A stretch of DNA of 64,000 nt, taken from positions 5,270,001 to 5,334,000 of the forward strand of contig NC_059568.1 of assembly GCF_905220415.1 (NCBI RefSeq), given 5' to 3'. Shown here in pieces: positions 11,893-23,500 of the stretch. Position 1 is the stretch's first letter. The number at the start of each line of letters is the position of its first letter. Below the pieces are notes generated by a model that worked only from the letters and a program-made list of their open reading frames with translations, ran no database searches and had not been told where the DNA came from. The position numbers were made by a program, and so were the translations under genes. Origin of the DNA: Colias croceus. Lineage: Eukaryota > Arthropoda > Insecta > Lepidoptera > Pieridae.

Positions 11893-11968
11893 TCACGAGT
11901 GGCTGAGTTGGTCAGGCATCCGCCCCGGAATGGCGCGAAAGGATGCGGGTTCGAGTCCCGCCTCGTGA
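11893..11968 (+). tRNA. tRNA-like gene with abnormal anticodon arm (possible pseudogene)
   Basis: TCACGAG and CTCGTGA form a perfect 7-bp acceptor stem. The A box (TGGCTGAGTTGG) and B box (GGTTCGAGTCC) fit RNA polymerase III consensus, and the T arm GCGGG-TTCGAGT-CCCGC is perfect. A T6 terminator follows at 11974-11979. The anticodon arm is odd: only four pairs (CGCC/GGCG) close the loop CCGGAAT, which would give anticodon GGA but with C instead of the invariant U at position 33. An alternative longer pairing GCATCC/GGATGC also exists. Transcription is likely possible; a role in translation is doubtful. Confidence 0.65.
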
Positions 11969-12544
11969 TCGAATTTTTTCTATACTTTATAAATTTATAT
12001 TTATAAATTATATTTTATGTACTAATTGACCTATTTTAGTACTTAATTCTAAGTTCACGGTCATACTTGGAGGAGACCTCAATGTAAAATAATATTATTA
12101 TCTACTAACGAATTTGAGCATGCTTATCCATAAGAATGAAGACAATATAATTATTTTTTATTAAATTTAAAATAAAACTTTCCTAGGGCGTACTGGGCGT
12201 ACTAGGGCTACTGCGTATTTTGTAAAATTGGGAACGAAATAAACTCTTTTTTTTTTCTTTAATTTAACACACAATTTAATATTAAAATAAAAGCAACTAG
12301 AGGAATAAATAAAAAGTTCGCGAGTAACTGAATTTTGAAAAAAAAAAGCTATTTTTTTGAGTGAAAATCAATAATTACGGCTTCTTTCTAAATTAGTTTA
12401 AAGCGCGTCACACACGGTGAATATACTATAATATTTTATGTTAAGATTCTCTAATATAATATATTACAGTATCTTAAGGTAGGTATCCGGTATCAGCGTT
12501 CTGACCATCATTTTTCTTTTTGTCATTGCGTACTAGGACCCCTG

Positions 12545-12612
12545 TAGAACCGCCATCCTGTTTCAAATGACCCGAAATTTTGTGGGTCATTTGTAACAGG
12601 ATGGTGGTTTTA
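12545..12612 (+). ncRNA. Candidate hairpin RNA, 29-bp stem
   Basis: Bases 12545-12573 pair with 12584-12612 around a 10-base loop: one mismatch (T12563/T12594) and two G:U pairs in the + strand reading. The core is CCATCCTGTTTCAAATGACC opposite GGTCATTTGTAACAGGATGG. Shape and size resemble a microRNA precursor, but a foldback transposon core is equally possible. No expression evidence is available. Confidence 0.4.
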
Positions 12613-12730
12613 TAAACGCTAAAATTTTAAAACGTGTGACATTAAAGAAATGACTATAAATTTTATTTCAATTTTATTCGATGCTTTTAAATTTTATAAT
12701 TTCTAGTCGTGAAATTGAAGATTATTCTAA

Positions 12731-12928
12731 ACTAGCTTACCGCCCGCGGCTTCTCCCGCTTTGTCTAAAACCTAATAATCATAAACGTAAACCTTCCTCT
12801 TGAATCACTCTATCTATTTAAAACAACCGTATCAAAATCCGTTGCGAAGTTTTAAAGATTTGAGCATACAAAGGGACATAGGGACAGAGAAAGCGACTTT
12901 GTTTTATACTATGTAGTGATGATGAATC
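12731..12928 (+). repeat. Transposon tail, TATACTATGTAGTGAT family
   Basis: It starts ACTAGCTTACCGCCCGCGGC and ends TATACTATGTAGTGAT, with AACCTTCCTCTTGAATCACT and TCAAAATCCGTTGCGAAGTT between. Other copies lie near 36310, 43203, 44652 (reversed) and 52801. It has the look of the 3' region of a lepidopteran non-LTR element. Confidence 0.75.
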
Positions 12929-12960
12929 AGGAAATAAACACGGAAAATTATTTATATAAC

Positions 12961-15900
12961 TTTATTGGATCACAGAACTAAATTTCGTACATTGTTACTA
13001 CACACATATTTTAAAGTTAATCAGTTTGAGCAACATCATTATTCACACCAACACCATTAGGTAGATAATATAAAAAATTAATTATGTACTGTTACAAATA
13101 TATCACTTGAACACAAATCACTCATACAAAAGAGAAATATTATGATAAAACGCTCTATAAACGTCTTCGTGTAAGAACCGTTTCGAAAAATTAGTTTTTC
13201 TAATTATGTTATATTTGGAAATTCTTAGTGCGCAAAGTGCGCAAGATGCATTGAATATAGTTAAGTTTTAGAGATTAAATATGTTTAGTAAATTAAAGAC
13301 GAATTATCGTTCTTGACATAAATTACTTAATATTTTTTTTATCATTTAATACACGCGCTGGCCACGGCTGAAGCACACAATATAGTCCAGCCTCGCGCGG
13401 AAAATGCTTCGCGAGGCCGCTGTGTGGACCCGCCTAATGAGCGCCTAAACACACAAAAATTTAATTCCTCATTTTGGAAATGAAACTTCTTTACGCGCGT
13501 TGAGATAAAATTTCAAGGCAATACCGTCACGTCATGTAGGCGACGAATTTTATACCTTTGAATCTTGCCAAAGAAGTTTCACTTCTGACACGTGCACGTG
13601 CACGGCACACACACTGTTTTTTTATAAAGAAGTAATTTTATCTTTACCTCAATTAAATTATTTTCAGAAAATTTCCCGAAACAGTTCTCAGACACTAAAA
13701 ATACGAAATGCTTAAAATTATACAGAACACGGTAACGATAAAATCGTAGATTACAGTTAAATTATTGATTCGAGTCGAAATTTTATTTATAATTAACAAT
13801 TCGTTTAAGTTTAAGAAGTTGTAAGGGTCTTCGTATATTCAGATGTTACAAAATGACTAGCGAAGAGGTGTGTACCACAATGTATTGATGGTTAAAGAAA
13901 TAACGTATTATTAGTATTTTAGGATGTTTACCCATTGTTTATTTTAAAATATTATTGACGAATTACAAGATATTCTAAGAAACAGTTTCAGAATGATATC
14001 ACAATAACGCCTCAGAAAGCTTTTATCAATTTGTACATATTTAAAAATTATATCTATAAAATATTTTTAAATCCATCAATATAACATAACATTGTGATAC
14101 ACGACCCTATAAGGACTCCAACTAAACTAAAACAAGTAATAAACTCTTTACACATTACATAACAAACATTTTAAAATTCTTGAAAATTTAAATGCAGATA
14201 TAACCATACTTAATCACAGACTAATAAAATAATACTCATAAACTCTTAATTAATAAATAAATTATGATAAAACACTTAATTCAGTCTTAAATTATATAAC
14301 TAATAATTTATCAATTGGATAATACCAATAGTTTTTATGTAATAGCAATGAAAGAGTTTAGATCGGTAATACAGCTCTGCAAACAGCACAGTTAAAACAA
14401 ATTTGAAACATGAATCAAATATAATACAAATACTAAACAGTAATTAATAATTGAAGACGATGTTGTCAGAATTAAAGAAGAGTGATCATAAATAAATGAC
14501 ATGGTTAGTTTTGTTGTAAAAGCTTGTCATATATGCGGGGGAGACAGCATGATCGATCGCTAATCAAAAACTAAACAATTTATAATATTACATTACTAAA
14601 CAATACAAATCATTAATGCTGCTAATCCAAAAATACTTTAGCTCAGTAAAATAACAAACGCGTACATAACAAATACATCCTCAAAGTTACCTCTTTAATA
14701 CTGACAATCGATAATTCCGTTGAGTATATCTAGTTAAAGCTAGTGGGAGTAAATGACGTGTAAAATAACACAAAGGAATAATTAACAGTAGACGGACGGT
14801 GTTAGCCTCACCTTAGACCTTCCCCGAAACGTAACTTTGAAACCCGCGAATTAAACTTTGTTCGTTAGCCGAAACATTTTCCCGGGGATTTAATAAACTC
14901 CCGTACAAAATCTTTTGAACAATTTTAATAAGAACTACGGTTTGAGCATTTTAATAAGCGAGATAACAATGCTGCAAGAACAAGGATCTAAAGTTAAAAT
15001 TACAAAAGGTTTAACATAAAATTTTGCTACTTAAATATATACGTAGTCTACGGATAAGGTCTAAGTGTAAGTGAAGTTGATTTGATTAGTTATTTAATAA
15101 TACTAACAAGTTAACATGATATTTCGAAAGAAAAGGTCGAGGGCCTTAATAAGATATAACTAAAAATACTTTTATCAATAGTCAAATATAATAGACTTTA
15201 TCTGGAAGTTATTATGAATACACGAAGCCTTTTAATTTTATTTTTAATCACGGTTCGAAGTTATTTTTTTTAGCTGTACAAAAATATTAATGATCAACTA
15301 CATTAATTGAAATGTCAAGTATAAGTACAGAGAATTAAGTACAGAGAATTATTATAATAGTTAGTGAACAAAATTGCGATCTAAATAAATAATATTAAAA
15401 TAGTATGAGCGTTTTATATGAGAAGAAAGACAAGATTAAAAGGCTGGAACCGTGAATTCACAATAAATTAAAGATAACATCGAGATAGTATATTATTTCA
15501 TTGTTACCTAATCCAATCTCGGGTATCACATCAAAATTACTGTCCTGCTCGAAAAACGAGAATTGAAGAAATGGTAGTCAGTCAATAGCACCGAAAGGAA
15601 TCCCATATCCTAAGATGTTGATATAATTTAAGTGGACCACGGGGAATTTAATTTTATAGATATGGAGCTCGCCTAAGCTGTTCTTGGATAGATTTATCGC
15701 GAAAGTGTAGGATTCGAAGTTCATTGTTTAGGTACACAGGTGAAGTTAGATATCATGAGACGTCATTAGCTTAGTCCTAATACATCATGATTTTTTATTT
15801 ATAAAGCAACATCTATGTAACATTCAAAAGTAAGCATATCGTCGCGCGTAATTACCATTTAAATAGTAACACGAAACACCAATTATACGTTGAGTACATT

Positions 15901-18900
15901 TAGCAATCTCAATATAATCTGCGTCCTACAAAGAAATTTAAAATTTTTTTCACATTAACATCGAGACGGACATTATAAAACAGCCTGAATTTGGCACATA
16001 ATCTCATTTCCGTACGAAATTCAAATAATATTACAACATTCATTTGTTTTAAAATCAACACCATCTACAAATACGAATCGTGTATTAAAATTACGAAATT
16101 TCTCTACCATATAAACGTGACTTGTACAATAATAAAAATATATATGCATATCTACAATATTTATGCATTATGCTTGCGTGTGCTTTTTGCAGGCCCGGAC
16201 CATCAAATTTTGACAAAAAATAGATCCAATCTGTAATTCATAATACAATAAAGGCATCCGATCGTCTGTGTTGTTTTCGGCAAGTTTCGGCATGGCGTCG
16301 ATGTTGCTATATATCACTTCAACTATTGTAATTTGAATCCCTAGTTATATGTATATAATTTTACACGTTACCTATTCAATACCTAATATTCGACTCTCGT
16401 CAAAACCATCTCAACACCTCTCTCTCGTCCGCACTGAATTTTACTTCCCAAATGTTATTATAAAATGGTATTATGTGCATATTCTCCGTTTTCAAACGCT
16501 AGTATGAAATATGATATATTATAGGCATTGAACAATTGATACCTATACATTATATTAGTTCACTAACTCGATTTTATATCTCAATATATATTTTTATTAT
16601 TCTAACGATTATTTAAATGTGATTTAGAATTTGGTTTCGCAGTGGAGGTTTGCGGTCGATTTGCGTCTTTTATACCTTTTTAGCGTTGCAATTAATTCAT
16701 GTTTTGACTTATGACTACCTAATTATCATTCATACTCTCATCCCCTACAGACCTCGCATAGTCCGACAGACGCAATCCGACCGCTCCCTCTCATGCTAAG
16801 CTACTCTACTTCCTTACTAGCTAAGTGCAGTAATTTACATTTTATTTGAAATTTGAATAATTGCTTTAGTAAAATTATTATGCAACTAACAGTAACACAA
16901 CATCGTTATATTTCTTTGACACTAAATTAACAGACGTAACGATTGTATTAATAAAATTTACATTTTAAGCCAACATAATATTATTTGTAACGTAAAAATA
17001 AATATATTGTTTTATAAACATAATTATTCAACTTTGATTTATATTAAACGATTTAATAATACTTTACAGGAAAGTTATCTACACACACGCCGAATAATTT
17101 TTTTTTCAAAGATGAAAGAAAAGGATATCAGATCTATTCGTATAAAATATTTCCTACAAACTGATTAATACTTTTGGCCTATATAAATTCTATAAAATTT
17201 GTCTATTCCTCGAACAACAGAAGTTTCAATTGAAATGTAGCGCAGTATCTTGATACTATAATTCTATTCCTATACAAATCTCCTACATTAATAGTTTTTA
17301 CTAAAACATTGAGCATGTTTAGACGTTATCATGTTTCCCTATCGGCTTGAACCAATATGGTTCGTATAGTTTCTCATAATAATGAAATTTTAATGAACTA
17401 AACATTATCCGCAAAATTTCACGCGATAGTGGTAACACTAAACTTAAAATATATATTCATATTTTGATAAACCAAAATAATCTATCAAAAAGATTCACAG
17501 AGTCATCGGTGTGCGACTCTTAGAAAAACATACCTTTCGCTACTAATATGAGTGTTATTATTTTTTGAAACGTCGGTTAAAAGACATAATAAAAAAAAAA
17601 TATTGAATTGAATAATTTCCCTTCAAAGATTGTACTAATTATATGCATGTAGATGTAATAAGCTGTAAGCTGTAAATAAAATTTGCTCATACTTTATTCT
17701 ATGTTTTGCGCAGTTAGTTCTGCAAAGGCAAGTCAAGCCTGCGCAGACCTTGCTTACTGCGAAACTATTTTCATCAAATATTTAACAGAGCCATTACCTT
17801 TGATACGAACCAAGGTTAAGGTAAAATGCTGCAGAATTTAATATTAAAGGAATTTTAAACGTACATTTCTTTTTAGCTCTTTCTTTGTACGTAATGATTT
17901 AAATGCTCAGAAATTACAAAGAATTAGGGTCAGATTAAGAACTTTGTAACATTTATGTTTATGCTTAATATTTTTTGTAAAAATAAAAATTGTATAACAC
18001 AAACATTGGTATAAAAGCTCAACCGACGTTCCAAAATAACGGAGGTTTTCCAGTCGCATCTTATTTTTTAAGTATAGTGTAACCACCATACAAAATTTCA
18101 GTGAACTGAAATTTAGAATTACTTTAACGTCTACCGTTTTAAAAATTCTTTTAACGCGTTCACACTTGTTATATGAGCTATTTATAATATTTACATATCT
18201 CTAGAATTGTTTTACGCGTTTGCATAAATTTATGTAGAAACAATACCAACAATATTATTCCGCGGTTCCAAGCCTCGGAGAACTAAACATTATCCCCATT
18301 AAAAATCGTAAAAAATATCTTATTTTAACAAACTAAAATTCACAGCACTATTTACTTGTACACATATTTCCTCAATCACTAATTACTCACAGATACATTG
18401 TATATTTATTATCGAATATGTGAAATTATTCGGTACATCAAAGTAATAGAGAATTTTAGAACCAGTTACTGATTTTACGAAGGATTACGAATGTTTTAAA
18501 TTTTATTATAGACCATTATTTCGATTTCTGTTTGACAAAACATCGGTTAATGGTCAAGTATATTAAAACATCGATTCTTCTTTGGTGGAATATTTAGCTA
18601 TATCAGAAAAGATTAACGTTAAACAAAATTAAGATTTTGAAAATATCAGGGACATACATATTATCAAAGTTATTTAGATGATTTCACAAATACATTACAC
18701 ATTATATATTATAACGTTTTATCTTTGAAAAAAGTATTGCGTCATTGAAGACATTTTAAAGGTTGAAACATTCCGAATCATACCACAAACATTCAGAATA
18801 AGGGTACCTTATACCACAAATGAGAAAGATGAATGACAAAATAGAAAAGTTCGAGAAAGATCGATTCTATCTTTTTTAACACCAATTCTAAGGAATATTT

Positions 18901-20341
18901 TATCGTAAGCGAGACCACATACATTATCGCTCATCTTTCTTATTATCTTGGCGGACGGGCACCTTAAAACTAAATACACAGCTTCAATAAACTTATTTAT
19001 AAAAACACAGCAAAATATTGTCAAAAAGGAACAGGCATCGATAATTACATTAATTTTATAAGGTCCAATAACGTCTCTTGTTAAGTTAATTTGCCACAGG
19101 GAAATAATAAAAACCGTTCTTTTTTTATAAAACCAAAGAGATTACATATCTTGTTATTTATTCTATTTTTATAAGGAACTAGCATCTGTCGTAATCCTAG
19201 GGTTCTCGTTATTTTTATTTCTGGAATCAGAATATTTTTTTTATAAAAATCTTGATAATCCATTGAAGAATTCTATTAAAATTCCGATGGTTTCTCATTG
19301 CCTTACAAACTATAGCCATGCACCTTCAGCCGTCATTTATATTAAAATTCATCAATGATTCGCGATTTATATCCATTTAACCATATTCATGTCTCTAATT
19401 TATAATTTTTATTGAAAACCGTTTCTCATATATCACTGCGACAATAATAAAAAGGTAATTTTAATCTAAGCACGTAGAAAAAAGTGTACTGTGCACTAAA
19501 TTTTAATATTGTGTTACCGGTGTATAAGTAATTATTAAGTTGAAACAAACATTATATAAATATATTTTTACATATAAAACTAGAATAATCGTATCGAGTA
19601 CCTTAGTAATACAGAATATGTATGTATAAGTATTTACAATTCACCTTATAATATACCCGTGGTCATTTTAACTCCGAGGTCTTGCATTTTGAACGTTACG
19701 TTCTCCTTCCCCATTATTTTTTTATATTTTTTATACGTAATCTTATAATATTACATCATCTCATTTAGGAAACTTTTGAATCTAAGTCAGGTATCATGTA
19801 GGAGACACTAACTTTACATTTTTCTGTACAAAGTTAGATATTTTTCTTAGAAATATAATAATAGCGTTTTGATTCTTATTCGATATCGATTAAATCAAGA
19901 GTACTATAAAAAATGGTTATGAAAAATAACCAACTGAATTTTACTAAATTATATTAGACTTGTATTGTCAATAAATGACATGTCCCTTAGTTTAAGAACT
20001 AAGTATTCCCAAAGACTATTGCTACTAATTCATGTCTAATCAATACTTATAGGATACTTTGTAGAAACTATGATACTATACACTAACAAGACTACATAAA
20101 ATTATGTATAGATTGACATAAATCTTTATCATTTAAGAAGTTAGTTCTGTTTAGTTGCCGTGCCGCTTACATTTTAAATGAAGTAATTACATGTGATTCT
20201 ATGTATTTCATAAGGATAGTGTGCTACATAGTCGAGATTACTATAATATAATTTAAATATCAATTCATCGATTGGCCGTCTTTGTTTGGGAGCCTGCCGT
20301 CGTGTACCATTGTTTGCGCCAGATTGTTGTCCTCGTATAAT
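12961..20341 (-). other. Repeat-poor stretch, possible extended RDL 3' UTR
   Basis: It lies just after the RDL stop codon in the gene's direction. No coding ORF and almost none of the repeats common elsewhere in the window were seen; the exception is a small foldback at 13477-13585. The first AATAAA on the - strand is near 19408-19413 and the last, beside a repeat, is at 12961-12966 with a GT-rich tract after it. Long 3' UTRs are common in insect neuronal genes, but the extent here is inference. Confidence 0.35.
13477..13585. mobile_element. Small foldback element (MITE), AAACTTCTTT ends
   Basis: Inverted ends GAAATGAAACTTCTTT and AAAGAAGTTTCACTTC enclose about 75 bases. A second element with the same ends lies at 49466-49614, so this is a family, not a chance palindrome. 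Confidence 0.55.
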
Positions 20342-20506
20342 TCAATGTTCCTCGCCGAGTAGTACCAGGTCGTCAGCAACCACGTCGGACACATGCAGAT
20401 AAATGATCCAATACATTAGATTGAAGCAAACGAAGCACACCGGGAAAACGATTCGCGAATACTTGTCGATGTCAGACGGTGTCGTGCCCAGCAGTTTGTT
20501 GATGCT
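20342..20506 (-). CDS. Rdl: RDL last exon: TM4 and C-terminus
   Basis: It encodes SINKLLGTTPSDIDKYSRIV, TM4 and DVVADDLVLLGEEH before TGA. The acceptor is TTTTACAG. The end matches fly RDL apart from one extra His. Confidence 0.95.
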   Translation of the reverse strand, partial: SINKLLGTTPSDIDKYSRIVFPVCFVCFNLMYWIIYLHVSDVVADDLVLLGEEH

Positions 20507-23500
20507 CTGTAAAATTTTCCCAACTTAACTTTTTTAAATTATTTGCATAGTGGTTATTTGTGGTCAGCACCTTCGCATCGGCAGACAGTCGCATTGCTGA
20601 TAAATGATAACATTTGCATTGCACACGGTTATTAATAATTAAACGATACGGTCATAAAACATCAACTAACCTTTGAGGCCTGGAGAAGATGAGGTGGGAT
20701 TTCCTCTTCTGGTTGCGGGGCTGGTGGGGCGGGAGCTGGGGGTCCGCGAGCACCGTTGATCGTGTTTTCATGAGTGACGCCTTTTGAATATGCCTTTGGG
20801 TCGTGGACTTTGAAGCGAACCTCCTGCGTGTGAGGATTGTACGACTAATTAAGGCGGTGACAATCATGTTCTTAGTTACATGAAATAAATCTACTGCAAG
20901 AAGGATACTTACTGATGATCGGCTTGGTGGAGCCGGGCGAGAAAGTGTGCTCGTCCGGGGTGGTGGTAGAGGCTCCGAAGTGCCAGGAGGGCCGTCTATG
21001 TGCATTTTCTTCTCAGCTGCCATTTTCTGAACAGCGGTGAATCTTTGCTTCCTCATCTGTATCCTCTTAGCCATGTAGCCGACGGTAGCATATTCTGGAA
21101 TAGACAGAAATCGACTTTGTTAAGTGCCTACATTGGAACAGTCGCAAAGCTCTGAAATAACTAGAATAAATCATTGTAATAACAAATATAATATGATCTG
21201 CAAATATTAACATATCAGATTTGATCATAATTATTCCACATAAAAAATATATACCAATCAAAAAAATATACGACATTTAAAATTTTACAATACATTTTCA
21301 TCATAAAATCACGCATCATATTCTATATTTGTTACCTAAGAGACTGGCGAAGACCATCACGAAGCAGGTACCAAGATAAACATCAATGGATTTGACATAC
21401 GATATCTTCGGTAGTGCTGCATTTGTAGATGACATGAGGGTAGTCATAGTCAGCACGGTAGTCACTCCAAGTGACACTCGGGCAGGAGTCGCGTTTCGGT
21501 TCAACCAAAACGAAACCCAAGATATGATCACGATCAAACCAGATGGAATATAAATCTGGATCAAGTAGTATCCCATCGAACGCACAAATTGGATTTCACA
21601 AGCCAGGCGTGAATAATTTCCTGCAAAAAATATTTTTTTAATTTATTTCATCATTCAATAATACTCGAGTATTGGGAATGGACGATATTGACCTAGATAT
21701 AATAGCTAAATGAAGTTGAATGACTAAAATAGTAGTGAAGTCGAATAAAGCAATTAACATGCAGTTGGTTGTTGTAATACCATCAAAATGAAAGGCTCAA
21801 TCTTGACTCTTGGGGTCAGGTATATTTGAGTGAATTGTTTAAGTGCAAAGTACCTGTGGTAAGTGAGATCTCCATAGCTCTTTGACGATGCCCGAGCACC
21901 TTGAACTGCGGCAAAGACACTTCACTGGATACGCCCACGGAGTTGGGGCCTTCGTTCCACTTATATCGGATGTCCCGCATGGTGTAGCCAACTGTACCAT
22001 GCAGATATATGGAACGATAAAATAAGCACCCATCGCACTGGGGTTTTTAATAAAATTGTAAAATGAATGAACCAACTACCAAAGCGAAAACTTTGAAGTG
22101 ATAATGGAAAAAGAGAGCAATGTATGACAGAGATTAGAAAATGCCCATTATTTTTTAATCTACTGTCCAGCTTTATGGATCTGTATATCCATAACTGTGG
22201 TGTAATCCGTAATTTCATATTATATTTCTGGTGAAGCAAAAAAATACGTTAAGTTTCATCAAATTTTATAACAGCTAATTTGCAAAGAAAATAGGGAGGC
22301 ATGGTAGCAAACTCACAACTTTCAATTTCTATGTTGCATAATTGACGATCCATCGGGAAGTACTGGAGATCCATGGGACATGATGCGGTGATTGTTAATC
22401 TGAAAATTTATTTCAAAAATTATTAAATAACAATTCAAAATTAAAGAGTTTTAGTTACGATACCAATTTTTTGAAAAACTCACCTTATACTGCGGGTAAT
22501 CGATCCAGAATGATGGATACGAATAAATTCATTGCTTGTTGTAGCGATATGAAAGTAGGATTGCTTCTCGTTTACAAAAAATGTATCCGGCACCCAAATG
22601 TTTCTAATAAACTCGGACCCGACGGATAGTGTCTCTACGCCTGGCCTCTTTTTATAGGCTAACCTTGGATCCGTCCAAAACTGTCTAAAGTAGAAATCCA
22701 AAGTGAAATCCTGAAACATTATTTTGTGTTGTAGGAAATGATAGTTTGCTGCAGGGTTCTAGAAAAACATTGAATGCGGCTCGGCAATTGTGCTTATTTG
22801 CTGAGTAAACGTGTTCTCGCCAAATATTTAAAGAAAACGTTTCTATTGATTCTTGCAACATTTACAACCAGACGCTTGTGTTTTCTGCATAGTTAATATT
22901 ATTATGTATACCTAGTTAACAATAAATGTCTTGTCGTTTTTAGAAACGTACCCTTTAAAGTTTAGTGAGAAATTGTGCCAATTTAAAATTTGCCGCCGAG
23001 ATGCGTATTTTTTTTACATAAATTCATATCAAACATCGTCATGACAGCAAGGCAGGTCCTTTAAAAACAAGTCTGATAATATCTTAATATTACTTCACGA
23101 TTGAACAAACACTTACTTTTATTTTATTTTCTGCCTTGCGTCGTCTATATCTTATTGTGTTTAAAATAACAATAGTTTTGTATTGTTATTTTACACTCTT
23201 TTTCTTTAAAGTACACGTATTTAACCGAATTAATGGAACGAATGAGACAATTTTGATATTTAACTGCAATCATATTACTGCTTTTATCTCAACACGTTAT
23301 AATATTACGTGTACCTTAAATTTTTTCCTATCAACTATGGTCACGTCTCAAAGTGACTTTTATATGTAGTCCCCTTGATTTGGTTTCCACTAGGGGTCAT
23401 AAACCCTGGTCACAGTTAGACGGTGTAATTTGGAACCGTTATCAAGGGTGAACCAATAGCGTCACTTGATTCAACAAAAAATACAATCGCGATTTTACCG

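Noticed and set aside
20652..21074. 140-codon ORF on the RDL strand taken as one exon
   Set aside because: It reads through an intron: a GTAAGT donor follows position 20913, and the true next exon (20823-20671) is in another frame and encodes EVRFKVHDPKA.
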